64,000 nucleotides of DNA from Mesorhizobium ciceri WSM4083 (GCF_000519305.1 NZ_JAFG01000007.1:165994-229993), one strand, 5' to 3'; counted from the stretch's first letter, positions 35,750 through 45,231 are shown. The notes: generated by a model from the sequence alone, not told the origin. Translations and numbers: made by a program.

Positions 35750-36199
35750 ATGAGCACAATCATACTCAAGCACGGTATCTGGGTCATGGTGGCCGATGGC
35801 GAGAAGGCGCTTTTCCTCCGGAACGCCGGCGACAACAAATATCCGAATCTCGAGGTGGTGCACGAAATGCAGCAGGACAACCCGCCCACCCGCGAGCAAG
35901 GCAGTGACAGCCCGGGCCGATACAATGATGGTCCCTCCGTACACCGTAGCGCAGTCGAGGATACGGACTGGCACCGCATCGGCAAGGAGCGTTTCGCCGA
36001 TGAAATCGCCGCCCGGCTCTACAAGCTCGCGCATGACGGCGAATTCCGCGAGATCGTGCTCGTCGCACCGCCGGTGGTGCTTGGGACAATGCGCAAGAAG
36101 CTGCACAAGGAGGTCGGGGACAAGGTCACCGCCGAAATTCCCAAGACATTGACCAACCATGCCATACCGGAAATCGAGGCCTTGCTGCGGGCAGCCTGA
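35750..36199 (+). CDS. host attachment family protein (baeRF-like)
   Basis: 149 residues. Begins with the family's WVMVADGEKALFLRNAG strand, has the DSPGR motif (GSDSPGRYNDG) and ends VVLGTMRKKLHKEVGDKVTAEIPKTLTNH. The name comes from an Agrobacterium protein linked to plant attachment; the fold resembles eRF1-type RNA-binding domains, so the true role may be ribosome or RNA related. Start has AAGGAG 12 bases upstream. An EcfG promoter predicts induction in general stress. Confidence 0.78.
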   Translation: MSTIILKHGIWVMVADGEKALFLRNAGDNKYPNLEVVHEMQQDNPPTREQGSDSPGRYNDGPSVHRSAVEDTDWHRIGKERFADEIAARLYKLAHDGEFREIVLVAPPVVLGTMRKKLHKEVGDKVTAEIPKTLTNHAIPEIEALLRAA

Positions 36200-36421
36200 T
36201 CATTGTCGATCGGCCCTGACCGATCGAGACGAATAGCACCGCACGAATTCCGATCCGGCCGGCAGCTTTTCCGCTGCCGGTCAAATATTTGCGGCAGCGC
36301 GGTCGATTTCATGGCTTTGCGGGTTGCATCGCCAACATACCATCCACCATATTGCAAACAGGCGGCGGCTTTGGGCGGCGCTCATCCAACATCGCTGTTT
36401 TTGAAAGGCGCTCCATAGACA

Positions 36422-38218
36422 ATGCCGCATGACACGCCCCTTATCGCCACCATCGTCGCCGGTCTGGGGCTGGCTTTCGTCTTCGGGGCTCTCGCCAACC
36501 GCTTCCGTATTCCGCCGCTGGTCGGTTATCTCGTAGCCGGCGTGCTCGTCGGGCCGAACACGCCCGGCTTCGTCGCCGATGCCGGCCTTGCCAACGAACT
36601 GGCCGAAATCGGCGTCATCCTCCTGATGTTCGGCGTCGGGCTGCACTTCTCGCTCAAGGACCTGCTGTCGGTGCGTGCCATCGCCGTACCGGGCGCCATC
36701 GTCCAGATCGGCTTTGCCACCGCACTTGGCGCCGGTCTTGCCTGGATGCTTGGCTGGTCGATGGGCGCGGGGCTGGTGTTCGGCCTGGCGCTCTCGGTCG
36801 CCTCGACCGTGGTGCTGCTGCGTGCCCTGCAGGAACGGCGGATGATCGAGACCGAGCGCGGCCGCATCGCCGTCGGCTGGCTGATCGTCGAGGATCTGGC
36901 CATGGTGCTGGCGCTGGTGCTGCTGCCGGCGCTCGCCGGCGTGCTCGGCGGTCAGGAGCAGGCTGACGCCCATGCCAGCGGCCTGCTGTCGCTGCCGGCC
37001 AGCTACGGCATCTGGGGTGTCGTTGGCATCACGCTGGCCAAGGTCGCCGCTTTCGTGATCGTCATGCTGGTGGTCGGCCGCCGGGTCATTCCCTGGATCC
37101 TGCATTACGTCGCCCATACCGGCTCGCGCGAACTGTTCCGGCTGGCGGTTTTGGCCATCGCGCTCGGCGTCGCCTTCGGTGCGGCAAAACTGTTCGGTGT
37201 CTCGCTGGCGCTGGGCGCCTTCTTCGCCGGCATGATCATGAGCGAGTCCGAGCTCAGCCACCGCGCGGCGGAAGAATCGCTGCCGCTGCGCGATGCCTTC
37301 TCCGTGCTGTTCTTCGTCTCGGTCGGCATGCTGTTCGACCCGTTCAGCCTGATCAGCAATGGCTGGCCGATCCTGGCGACGCTCGCCATCATCGTCATCG
37401 GCAAATCACTGGCCGCGTTCGCCATCGTTGTTGCCTTCGGTTATCCCATCGCCACGGCGCTGATAATCTCGGCAAGCCTTGCCCAGATCGGCGAGTTCTC
37501 CTTCATCCTGGCTGAACTCGGCGTCGGGCTGAAGCTGCTGCCGGAACAGGGCCGCGACCTCATTCTGGCCGGTGCGATCCTGTCGATTGTCCTCAATCCG
37601 CTGATGTTCCTGGCCATCGACTGGATGAAGCCGTGGCTGGAACGGCGCGCCGCCAGGACAGCACCGCCGGTCGAGGCAAAACCGGTTGGTCCGGCGACGG
37701 AGCCGGGCCAGGTAGCCTCTGTCGCGGCAGCGACGAAAAGGGAGGATGGGCCGCCGCCAAAGACGGCACTCACCGGCCATGCCATCCTGATCGGCTACGG
37801 CCGCGTCGGTGGCCTGGTCGGCTCGGCGCTGAAAGACGCGGCAATGCCCTTCCTGGTCATCGAGGACGCCGACAAGACGCTGGCGAAGCTGAAAGCGGAC
37901 AGCATCGAGACCGTCGCCGGCAATGCGGCCAATGCCGAAGTGTTCGCCGCCGCCAATCCCGAAGGCGCCAGCCGGTTGATCCTTGCTATCCCCAATGCCT
38001 TCGAAGCCGGCCAGATCGTGCTCCGCGCCCGCGCCGCCAACCCTGGCATCAACGTCATCGCCCGTGCCCATTCCGATGCCGAGGTCGAACATCTCAAGGG
38101 TTTGGGCGCCGATACGGTGATCATGGGTGAACGCGAGATTGCGCGCGGGATTGTGGAAGAAGTTCTCGGTTCCAAACCGGAGTTGAGGCGCGAAACCGCC
38201 GAGCCATCGGTGGCCTGA
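36422..38218 (+). CDS. CPA2-family cation:proton antiporter with TrkA-N domain (YbaL/KefB-like)
   Basis: 598 residues. About 12 membrane helices in the first 400 residues, with the Na/H exchanger block (GYLVAGVLVGPNTPGF, LLMFGVGLHFSLKDLL) and VGMLFDPF typical of KefB/YbaL. After a Pro/Ala linker (about 415-445) comes a RCK/TrkA-N domain with nucleotide motif LIGYGRVGGLVGSAL. Probably K+/H+ or Na+/H+ exchange gated by nucleotide. No kefF-type ancillary gene is adjacent. Start at 36422 immediately follows a TAGAC context with weak ribosome binding site. Confidence 0.84.
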   Translation: MPHDTPLIATIVAGLGLAFVFGALANRFRIPPLVGYLVAGVLVGPNTPGFVADAGLANELAEIGVILLMFGVGLHFSLKDLLSVRAIAVPGAIVQIGFATALGAGLAWMLGWSMGAGLVFGLALSVASTVVLLRALQERRMIETERGRIAVGWLIVEDLAMVLALVLLPALAGVLGGQEQADAHASGLLSLPASYGIWGVVGITLAKVAAFVIVMLVVGRRVIPWILHYVAHTGSRELFRLAVLAIALGVAFGAAKLFGVSLALGAFFAGMIMSESELSHRAAEESLPLRDAFSVLFFVSVGMLFDPFSLISNGWPILATLAIIVIGKSLAAFAIVVAFGYPIATALIISASLAQIGEFSFILAELGVGLKLLPEQGRDLILAGAILSIVLNPLMFLAIDWMKPWLERRAARTAPPVEAKPVGPATEPGQVASVAAATKREDGPPPKTALTGHAILIGYGRVGGLVGSALKDAAMPFLVIEDADKTLAKLKADSIETVAGNAANAEVFAAANPEGASRLILAIPNAFEAGQIVLRARAANPGINVIARAHSDAEVEHLKGLGADTVIMGEREIARGIVEEVLGSKPELRRETAEPSVA

Positions 38219-38288
38219 GTTCCAAAGCCCAAGCTGCACTCTCGCACGCTGGCATCGTGATCGGCTCGACCACCCTTTCAAGCGAGCA

Positions 38289-39098
38289 TCACGCCACGAA
38301 TGCAGAGCCGCCATTTTGCGCGATCCCACTGAGGTATTTGGCCGGCGGCTTCCCAAGCGCCTTCTTGAACATGGTGATGAAGGCCGTAACGGAACCATAG
38401 CCGAGATCGCCCGAGACCTGCTGGACACTCTTGCCGGAAGCCAGTTCCCGAATTGCAACGATCAAGTGCAATTGCTGGCGCCAGCGCCCGAAACTCAGCC
38501 CTGTCTCCTTTGCCACAAGGCGGGCGAGGCTGCTTTCGCTGAGCGCCACGCGATTGGCCCATTCCGCCAGTGTGCTGCGGTCGGCGGGGTCCTGCGCCAA
38601 CGCCTCGGCGATGCTGTTCAAGCGCGGCTCGGACGAGATCGGCAGGTGTAGCTGCTGGACAGCCATGCGTGGCAATTCGGTGAGCAGTATCTTGATCAAG
38701 AGTTCGCCCCTCGCCCCGTCCTCCTCCACCCGATCGGAAAGCTCGATGATCAATTCGCGCAGCAGTGGCGAGATCGAAAGCGTGCAGCACCGCTCCGGCA
38801 GATCGGCGGCTCCCGGCTCTATGTAGACGAAAAAAATCCGGGCGTTGGCGGTTGCGACATTGCTGTGCTCCATGCCGCCGGGGATCCACACCCCGCAATG
38901 CGGCGGCACCATCCATAAACCGCTTGGGACGCGGCATGTGACGCCGCCTGCAAGCGCGAAAACGAGTTGGCCCTTGCGGTGCCAATGGGAGGGTACCTCC
39001 GCTCTGGTCTCTGGGACATCGACGCGCACGGCAATCGCGGGCGCGGAAAGGTCATCCACATCGAAATCGGGCCAGGGATAGCTGAGAGGCTGCTTCAT
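38289..39098 (-). CDS. AraC-family regulator with N-terminal cupin
   Basis: 269 residues. Cupin sensor part (about 30-115: SHWHRKGQLVFALAGGVTCRVPSGLWMVPPHCGVWIPGG) and C-terminal double helix-turn-helix (about 170-260: ESSLARLVAKETGLSFGRWRQQLHL, then DLGYGSVTAFITMFKKALGKPPAKY). Close to the NimR-type group that controls divergent efflux or dehydrogenase genes. It is divergent from the oxidoreductase gene at 39216, which it probably regulates. Confidence 0.82.
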   Translation of the reverse strand: MKQPLSYPWPDFDVDDLSAPAIAVRVDVPETRAEVPSHWHRKGQLVFALAGGVTCRVPSGLWMVPPHCGVWIPGGMEHSNVATANARIFFVYIEPGAADLPERCCTLSISPLLRELIIELSDRVEEDGARGELLIKILLTELPRMAVQQLHLPISSEPRLNSIAEALAQDPADRSTLAEWANRVALSESSLARLVAKETGLSFGRWRQQLHLIVAIRELASGKSVQQVSGDLGYGSVTAFITMFKKALGKPPAKYLSGIAQNGGSAFVA

Positions 39099-39215
39099 GG
39101 TTGACGGCTTTTAGCGATCAATTGCCTTCATATCTAAATTATTCAAAGGCAAAAGTCGATAAGGTACACTTGCGAATGAGCGGTGCGACCGCCGCGCAGC
39201 CAGGAGGTATCAACC

Positions 39216-40136
39216 ATGCTCGCCCTCGTCATTTCCTCCGACAGCGCGACCGGACTGAGTATCTCGGAGCTTGCCGAGCCTCAACCGGCCTCGAACGAGG
39301 CGCTTGTCTCGGTCCACGCGACCTCGTTGAATCGCGGCGAACTGCGCCTGCTCAGCATACGTCCGAACGGCTGGATACCCGGCCAGGACATCGCTGGGAT
39401 CGTCGAACGGGCAGCAGCCGATGGCTCAGGACCGGCCGTTGGCGCCCGCGTCGCGGCTTTGGTCGATCAAGCCGGATGGGCGCAACGTGTCGCCGTTCCG
39501 ACCGACCGTCTCGCCGTCCTGCCCGATGACGTCAGCTTTGCCGCCGCCGCCACGTTGCCAGTCGCGGGCACGACGGCGCTGAGGACTCTACGCCATGGCG
39601 GCGACCTCGCCGGCCAGCAGGTCTTGATCACCGGCGCAAGCGGTGCGGTCGGCCGTTTCCAGATCCAGCTTGCCCGCGAGCAGGGCGCCTCGGTGACGGC
39701 AATCGCCGCCACCCGGCACGCCGAGGATCTCCGCGGCCTTGGAGCCGAGCAGGTTGTCGAAGCGATCGATCTGGCCGAGGAACCGTTCTCGCTGATCACG
39801 GAGTCGGTGGGCGGCAAAAGCCTCGCTCACGCGATCGAGCGCGTCGCACCTGGCGGGACCATCGTCATGTTCGGTTCGAGCAGTGGCGACCTGACGCCCA
39901 TTGGATTCCGTCAGTTCGTTCCGGATCACGAAGGGGCAAGGCTCCAGACTTTCGCGTACTACACGTCTGGTCCAGGCATTGGCGAGGACATCGCCTCGCT
40001 GCTCGCTCTGGTCGCAGCCGGCCGGCTCGAAACGCGCGTGGCCTTGACCGTGCCGTGGACAGACATCGCCGAAGCGCTGAACGCACTGCGACAGCGCAGC
40101 TTCAGCGGCAAGGCCGTTCTCACCATAACAGGATGA
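39216..40136 (+). CDS. zinc-independent MDR oxidoreductase (quinone reductase-like)
   Basis: 306 residues. N-terminal GroES-like part (SLNRGELRLLSIRPNGWIPGQDIAGIV) and Rossmann motif VLITGASGAVGRFQIQLARE. No structural or catalytic zinc Cys motif. Resembles NADPH:quinone oxidoreductases. Start at 39216 with AGGAGG at 39202-39207. Divergent from the AraC regulator with 117 bases between, which is the likely regulator. Confidence 0.8.
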   Translation: MLALVISSDSATGLSISELAEPQPASNEALVSVHATSLNRGELRLLSIRPNGWIPGQDIAGIVERAAADGSGPAVGARVAALVDQAGWAQRVAVPTDRLAVLPDDVSFAAAATLPVAGTTALRTLRHGGDLAGQQVLITGASGAVGRFQIQLAREQGASVTAIAATRHAEDLRGLGAEQVVEAIDLAEEPFSLITESVGGKSLAHAIERVAPGGTIVMFGSSSGDLTPIGFRQFVPDHEGARLQTFAYYTSGPGIGEDIASLLALVAAGRLETRVALTVPWTDIAEALNALRQRSFSGKAVLTITG

Positions 40137-40149
40137 GCATCCTGTTTTG

Positions 40150-40902
40150 TCACACGTGCTGGCCGCCATTGATGTGAATTTCCGAGCCGGTCACATAGGA
40201 CGCCTGCTGCGAGCACAGGAAGAAGATGATGTCGGCGACTTCGGCCGTGGTGCCAAGGCGCCTGAGAGGAATGGTCTCGACGATCTTGTCAGTGCCCGGC
40301 GACAGGATCGCGGTGTCGATCTCGCCGGGCGCAATGGCATTGACGCGGATGCCGTGCGGGCCGAAATCATGTGCCATCTCGCGCGTCAGCGAGCCTAGTG
40401 CCGCCTTCGATGTCGCGTAGGCCGTGCCGGCGAAGGGATGCACGCGGGTTCCGGCGATCGAGGTTACGTTGACGATCGAGCCCTTGGCCGCCGCCAGCTC
40501 CTTGAACAGGCCGCGCGCCAGCATGATCGGCGCGAAGAAATTGACCTGGAACACGTCGCGCCAGACATGCATCGGCGTGTCGATCGAATCCATGCGGCTG
40601 TTGCCGTCCTTGAGCTTCGGCGAAATGCCGGCATTGTTGACCAGCGCATGCAACTGGCCGCCATGCGCTTCCAGCCGGTGGCGGATTTCGGAGACGGCGA
40701 TGCCGACATCCTCCTGATCGGCGAGATCGACCTTGATGTGGTCTTCCGGCCCGGCCGGCCACGGGCAGTCCTCGGCGAAAGCCTGCCTGGAGCAGGTGAT
40801 GACGCGCCAGCCCTCGCGCGAAAAACGCTTGACGGTGGCATGGCCGATGCCGCGGCTGGCGCCGGTCAGCACGATGGTCTTTCGGGTGTCGAGCTCAGTC
40901 AT
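40150..40902 (-). CDS. SDR-family oxidoreductase
   Basis: 250 residues, classical short-chain dehydrogenase. Cofactor motif TGASRGIGHATV, NNAG, catalytic Ser in TSIAG and YATSK with catalytic Tyr/Lys; C-terminal GSEIHINGGQHV. NADPH or NADH use and substrate are open. Start at 40902 (MTELDTRKTIVLTG). It converges on the MDR gene with a 13-base gap. Confidence 0.85.
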   Translation of the reverse strand: MTELDTRKTIVLTGASRGIGHATVKRFSREGWRVITCSRQAFAEDCPWPAGPEDHIKVDLADQEDVGIAVSEIRHRLEAHGGQLHALVNNAGISPKLKDGNSRMDSIDTPMHVWRDVFQVNFFAPIMLARGLFKELAAAKGSIVNVTSIAGTRVHPFAGTAYATSKAALGSLTREMAHDFGPHGIRVNAIAPGEIDTAILSPGTDKIVETIPLRRLGTTAEVADIIFFLCSQQASYVTGSEIHINGGQHV

Positions 40903-40982
40903 TTCAAGGTCTCCGGCCGGCAGATGTAGCCGAACGCCGCCGAGGTGGCGAGAGGCCGAAATGTCACCATTCACTTCAGAGG

Positions 40983-41007
40983 AGGAACCGGGAAGCCGGC
41001 TCGCCGT
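40983..41007 (+). promoter_or_regulatory. exact EcfG-type promoter of the SnoaL-like gene
   Basis: GGAAC (40983-40987), 16 bases, CGTT (41004-41007). Full consensus match; the gene starts about 55 bases past the expected transcription start. Confidence 0.6.
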
Positions 41008-41068
41008 TGGTTCGGGAGTTGCAGGACAAGGGCGCGGGGTCTCAGATCAAATCAATCGGGACAGAGCC

Positions 41069-41431
41069 ATGACGCAGACAGCACCCCTCGACATAGCCAC
41101 CGCCTTCACCAAGGCGTGGACAAGCCACGACCTCGAGAAAGCAGCATCCTTGGTCGCCGACGACGTCGTCTTTGATGGGCCGATGCAGCAATCGACCGGC
41201 AAGAAACCCTATCTCGAGGGCCTGACCAAGCTTTCGCAGGATGTGACCGGTGTGCGCATGATTGCGGCCTTCGGAGACGATCACCAGGCTCTGCTGATGT
41301 ATGACTTGATGACAAAGTCGTCCGGCGCGCTTTCCTGCGCCAAGCACCTCACCATCAGCGACGGCAAGATTCACAGCGACAAACTGACCTTTGACAGCAA
41401 GAAGTTGGGCAGCGCCAAGCCACGGAATTAG
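41069..41431 (+). CDS. SnoaL/NTF2-like protein
   Basis: 120 residues, cytoplasmic, NTF2-like fold (ATAFTKAWTSHDLEKAASLVADDVVFDGPM, then the hydrophobic strands LLMYDLMTK and AKHLTISDGKIHSDKLTFD). Such small cone-shaped domains bind or isomerise small hydrophobic ligands. No enzyme-specific motif. The EcfG promoter upstream suggests induction in general stress. Convergent with the PBP gene that ends ten bases further. Confidence 0.7.
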   Translation: MTQTAPLDIATAFTKAWTSHDLEKAASLVADDVVFDGPMQQSTGKKPYLEGLTKLSQDVTGVRMIAAFGDDHQALLMYDLMTKSSGALSCAKHLTISDGKIHSDKLTFDSKKLGSAKPRN

Positions 41432-41440
41432 CGGATCGGA

Positions 41441-43702
41441 TCAGCCGCCAAGGAGGTCGCGGATCGAGGTCTGCCGCTTCTTGCGCGGACCGCCGACGTC
41501 GCCTGGCGGAACCGGATGTTTGATCGATGCGGTGGCGCCGTCATCCTCCGGCATGGAAAGGCCATCGGCATCAACGGTTTGGGCGGGGTGAGTCGCGCGG
41601 ACCGCCGCTTGGGCAACCGGCGCTGCTGGCCGCGCCGGTGCCTGCTGGCCGACCGACGTGGACGGAACCGGTGCCGTGTTGTTCGCCGAGGGTATCTCGT
41701 CGGGCACGATCGTGTCGGCCGGCGTCGATTTCCAGGTGCCGGGCAGCGGCCGCACCGGCACACCCTCGTGGGCCGCAACCATGAACTCGTGCCAGGCCTG
41801 CGCCGGCAGTGCGCCGCCGGTGACCTTCTTCATCGGGCTGCCATCATCATTGCCGAACCATACGCCGGTGGTGAGGTTGGCGGTGTAGCCGACGAACCAG
41901 GCGTCGCGCGAATTCTGGCTGGTGCCGGTCTTGCCGGCCGATGGCCAGGCGAAAGCCGCTTTCCGGGCAGTGCCGATCTCAACCGTGCCCGTCATCATCG
42001 AGTTCATCATGCCGACGATCTCGGGCTTGACGACGCGCGGCGCGCTGCCGCCGCCGCTATCGTAGAGCACTTTGCCCTCGGTGGTCGTCACCCGCCGGAT
42101 GAAATGGATGTCGGGCTTGTAGCCGCCATTGGCAAAGGGGACATAGGCCGAGGTCAGCTCCAGCGGCGTCACTTCCGAAGTGCCGAGCGCGATCGAGGTG
42201 TTGGCTATCAGGTCGGACTGGATGCCCATGCGGTGCGCCGCCTCGACGACCGCGTTCGGCCCGACCTCCATGGTCAGCTGAGCGGCGACCGAGTTCAGAG
42301 ACTTGGCCAGCGCGGTGGCCAGCGTCACCTTGCCGAAATACTTGCCGCCGTAATTGTCGGGCGTCCAATTGCCGATCTTGATCGGCGCATCGTTGCGGAT
42401 GCTGTCGGGCGTGCGACCGGCCTCAAGCGCAGCCATATAGACGAACGGCTTGAACGCCGAGCCCGGCTGGCGACGTGCCTCCGAAGCACGGTCGAACTGG
42501 CTGGTCGAATAGTCGTAGCCGCCGACCATTGCGCGCACCGCACCGGAATCGTCGATCGACACCAGCGCGCCCTGTGTGACGTTGAGCTTCTTGCCGCTGT
42601 CGTCGATCAGCCTGCGGATCGATTGCTCGGCGAGCTTCTGCAGGTTCAGGTCAACGGTGCTGTCGATGACGATGTCGCCGCGCACGTCGCCGATCAGGTC
42701 GGGCAGTTCCTCCATGATGGTGTCGGCGACGTAATTCTCCGAGCCGGTCCAATAGGACGGCGCACGCGTTGCCGGCGCGCTCATCGCCGAGGTCAGTTCC
42801 TTGGCGCTGATCTTGCCCTCGTCGCGCATGGCGGCAAGCACCAGCTGCGAGCGTTCCTCGGCAGCCTTCGGATCGCGTGCCGGCGACAGCCGCGACGGCG
42901 CCTTCAACAGGCCGGCAAGCAAGGCGGCTTCCGACAGGGTGACGTCACGCGCGCTCTTGCCGAAATAACGCCGCGAGGCGGCCTCGACGCCATAGGCGCC
43001 GGAACCGAAATAGACCCGGTTCAGGTACATTTCGAGGATCTGGTCCTTGGTGTGCTTGTGCTCCAGCCACAGCGCCAGCAGCACTTCCTGCACCTTGCGT
43101 TCCAGCGTGCGGTCGGGTGTCAGGAACAGGTTCTTCGCCAATTGCTGGGTCAGCGTCGAACCGCCCTGCGAGAAACGCCCGCCAAGCACATTGGTGACCA
43201 TGGCGCGCGACAGACCGATCGGGTCGATGCCGAAATGCGAGTAGAAGCGCCGGTCCTCGATGGCTATGACGGCTTCCGGTATATAGGGCGACATCTCATG
43301 CAGGCCGACGGCCTCGCCGCCGCTCATGCCACGATTGGCGAGCAATTGGCCATCTGCCGAGACGATCTTGATGTTGGGGGCGCGGTCGGGAATCGACCAG
43401 GTCGTCGCCGCCGGCATCTTGGCGCCATAGTAGATGACGATGCCGGCCCCCGCGATGCCGCCCCAGATGGCGAACACGAAGCACCAGTAGAACAGCCGGC
43501 CGAGCACGCCGAACAGGCCGCGCCGGCTTCTGCCGCGCTTGGCCCGCGACGATTTCCCTTTGGCCGGCTTGCGTTTGGCGGAGGCTTTGCGATTGCTCGG
43601 CACGACGCGATCCTCCTCGTTCACCGAAAGACCAGCCGAGGACCGCGCCTGCGGCGGTCCCTCGAAACTGGGTTCGATGCGACTGTCTCTGCGGTTCGCC
43701 AT
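41441..43702 (-). CDS. bifunctional penicillin-binding protein, PBP1A family
   Basis: Polymerises and cross-links peptidoglycan. 753 residues: very basic cytoplasmic N-terminus (about 36-62), one membrane helix (67-92), GT51 transglycosylase with catalytic Glu149 in EDRRFYSHFGID and QGGSTLTQQLAKN, then transpeptidase with nucleophile Ser415 (GSAFK), SLN (468-470) and KTG (591-593). The Ala/Pro-rich C-terminal tail (about 665-735) is low complexity. Inner-membrane anchored, active in the periplasm. Confidence 0.92.
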   Translation of the reverse strand: MANRRDSRIEPSFEGPPQARSSAGLSVNEEDRVVPSNRKASAKRKPAKGKSSRAKRGRSRRGLFGVLGRLFYWCFVFAIWGGIAGAGIVIYYGAKMPAATTWSIPDRAPNIKIVSADGQLLANRGMSGGEAVGLHEMSPYIPEAVIAIEDRRFYSHFGIDPIGLSRAMVTNVLGGRFSQGGSTLTQQLAKNLFLTPDRTLERKVQEVLLALWLEHKHTKDQILEMYLNRVYFGSGAYGVEAASRRYFGKSARDVTLSEAALLAGLLKAPSRLSPARDPKAAEERSQLVLAAMRDEGKISAKELTSAMSAPATRAPSYWTGSENYVADTIMEELPDLIGDVRGDIVIDSTVDLNLQKLAEQSIRRLIDDSGKKLNVTQGALVSIDDSGAVRAMVGGYDYSTSQFDRASEARRQPGSAFKPFVYMAALEAGRTPDSIRNDAPIKIGNWTPDNYGGKYFGKVTLATALAKSLNSVAAQLTMEVGPNAVVEAAHRMGIQSDLIANTSIALGTSEVTPLELTSAYVPFANGGYKPDIHFIRRVTTTEGKVLYDSGGGSAPRVVKPEIVGMMNSMMTGTVEIGTARKAAFAWPSAGKTGTSQNSRDAWFVGYTANLTTGVWFGNDDGSPMKKVTGGALPAQAWHEFMVAAHEGVPVRPLPGTWKSTPADTIVPDEIPSANNTAPVPSTSVGQQAPARPAAPVAQAAVRATHPAQTVDADGLSMPEDDGATASIKHPVPPGDVGGPRKKRQTSIRDLLGG

Positions 43703-43871
43703 GCGCTGTGCTTGATATCCCCGATGCCTATGGCGTTCGGGTTGAAGAGTAGATGCGGCGATTTAAGGGCGGGTTAAGTCGTGTTCGAATGCCGGCCTTG
43801 GGGGTTGGGCAACGAAAAGGCCAGCGTCTGCTCTTTGCAGGTCACTGCCACCACGCTGTTCGGTGTCTCGT

Positions 43872-44786
43872 TCAGATGGGCTCGAACTTCACATCCGGCT
43901 GGTCGGGACCCCCGGCTTGCCGCAACAGCGCGAGAATGTGTTCGCCCCTGTCAAGCTGCTGTCGTCTCCAGTTCGAGGCGTTCGTCACGTGCAGCCAGCC
44001 ATCGACCACCATGAAAAAATCCTCGGATTGATCATGTCCAGCGCCGAAGCGAAGCGATTTGTTTTCGGCGAACCGAACCAGCGCCGGATCGATCGACCTG
44101 TAGAGCACCGGCCAGTTGCCGCCGCCGGAATCCATATGAAACTTGTAGCTCGGGGCGAAATCCAGCCGCCGCCGCAACAGGCTTCCCTCGAAAAAACAGA
44201 AGCCGGGCCACAGGAACCAGCCGCCCGGCGTCGGCGTATCGCGCCGCACGCTGCCATAGAGGCTATTGCCCTCCATCCGGGCGCGGATCGAAAATGGCTC
44301 AGTCGGAAAGATGTCATGATCGATGAAGCCGAAAAGCTTCGGCCCGAACCTGGGCAAGAAATTCCGCACGATCCAGTTGAGCGCTTGACCGTGCGACCTG
44401 CTGACGACCAGCCTGTTCTTCGGCAATGCGACATAGGGGACATGCTGGCGACGGCAGAGGTCACGGATCGCTTCCCTTGCCTCGCCCTTGCTGCTGTTGT
44501 CGAAGACGATGTAGCTTTCGTGCTCAGCCAGGTATCGGCGTACCAGGTGGATCTGCCATTCGATCATTTCGGGCCGGTTGAAGGCCACGGTGGCGATGAC
44601 CGCATCGCGGAATACCCGCTCTTGCCCCTGCAATTCGCTGACCGGCGCGGATGTCCTCAGAAAGCGAAACACCCGCCAATGATAGCGCAGCAGCGCCTCG
44701 CGTCTTGGCGGCCTGTTCAGCCTCTCCCATTCCGCCACGGTAATCCCAGGCTGATCGACGCCTTCCGGGACGTCAGAAGCAACCAT
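43872..44786 (-). CDS. glycosyltransferase-like protein
   Basis: About 304 residues. RDAVIATVAFNRPEMIEWQIHLVRRYL and ESYIVFDNSS look like the first Rossmann half of a GT-A glycosyltransferase; KLFGFIDHDIFPTEPFS supplies a DxD-like motif (DHD). No membrane segment or partner genes, so donor and acceptor are unknown. Start at 44786 is supported by GGGAG seven bases upstream; an ATG at 44801 is possible. Two small membrane protein genes lie upstream on the same strand. Confidence 0.6.
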   Translation of the reverse strand: MVASDVPEGVDQPGITVAEWERLNRPPRREALLRYHWRVFRFLRTSAPVSELQGQERVFRDAVIATVAFNRPEMIEWQIHLVRRYLAEHESYIVFDNSSKGEAREAIRDLCRRQHVPYVALPKNRLVVSRSHGQALNWIVRNFLPRFGPKLFGFIDHDIFPTEPFSIRARMEGNSLYGSVRRDTPTPGGWFLWPGFCFFEGSLLRRRLDFAPSYKFHMDSGGGNWPVLYRSIDPALVRFAENKSLRFGAGHDQSEDFFMVVDGWLHVTNASNWRRQQLDRGEHILALLRQAGGPDQPDVKFEPI

Positions 44787-44804
44787 GTCGCGCTCCCGCA
44801 TGGC

Positions 44805-44951
44805 TTAGTTCTGCTGGATCGAAATGCCCTTGTCGTCGATCTTGAGCTCGACGCCCTTGGGTTTGGTCTGCTCGCGATAGACGTAGATGCCGAGCGCAAT
44901 GACCACGACGACGAGCGCGCCAATGACGAGATAGAGCGTATTCTGTTTCAT
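44805..44951 (-). CDS. 48-residue single-pass membrane protein
   Basis: Reading the minus strand from 44951 gives MKQNTLYLVIGALVVVVIA... followed by IYVYREQTKPKGVELKIDD and a final SIQQN. One membrane helix (about 6-24), then a short basic and acidic tail. The frame is complete and in register with neighbours (25 bases from the GlsB-type gene, 18 from the glycosyltransferase-like gene). I know no function; small proteins of this design often modulate membrane complexes. Confidence 0.65.
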   Translation of the reverse strand: MKQNTLYLVIGALVVVVIALGIYVYREQTKPKGVELKIDDKGISIQQN

Positions 44952-44976
44952 GGCGCGCTCTTTGCGTTGTCGAGCC

Positions 44977-45231
44977 TCAGGCTCTTTTCAGGACCTTGAC
45001 CAGCACCAGCAGGATGATGGCGCCGATCGTGGCATGGATGATCGCGGCGAGAGTGCCGCCGCCGATGGAAAAACCGATCCGCGGGAACAGCCAGCCGGCG
45101 ATGAACGCGCCGACGATGCCGACGATAATGTTGCCGATCAAGCCGAAGCCGAAGCCGGAAACGATGAGACCGGCGAGCCAGCCGGCGATGGCACCGATGA
45201 TGATGAAGACGAGCAGGCTTTCGACACCCAT
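44977..45231 (-). CDS. GlsB/YeaQ/YmgE family membrane protein
   Basis: 84 residues, about three short membrane helices rich in Gly (IIGAIAGWLAGLIVSGFGFGLIGNI, then IVGAFIAGWLF). Transglycosylase-associated (Tag) family, often induced in stress; molecular role unknown. Together with the 48-residue protein it forms a possible small-envelope-protein operon. Confidence 0.85.
   Translation of the reverse strand: MGVESLLVFIIIGAIAGWLAGLIVSGFGFGLIGNIIVGIVGAFIAGWLFPRIGFSIGGGTLAAIIHATIGAIILLVLVKVLKRA

Noticed and set aside
41516..43777. 753-codon open frame on the plus strand
   Set aside because: Exact antisense of the PBP1A-family gene, whose catalytic motifs are all intact on the minus strand.
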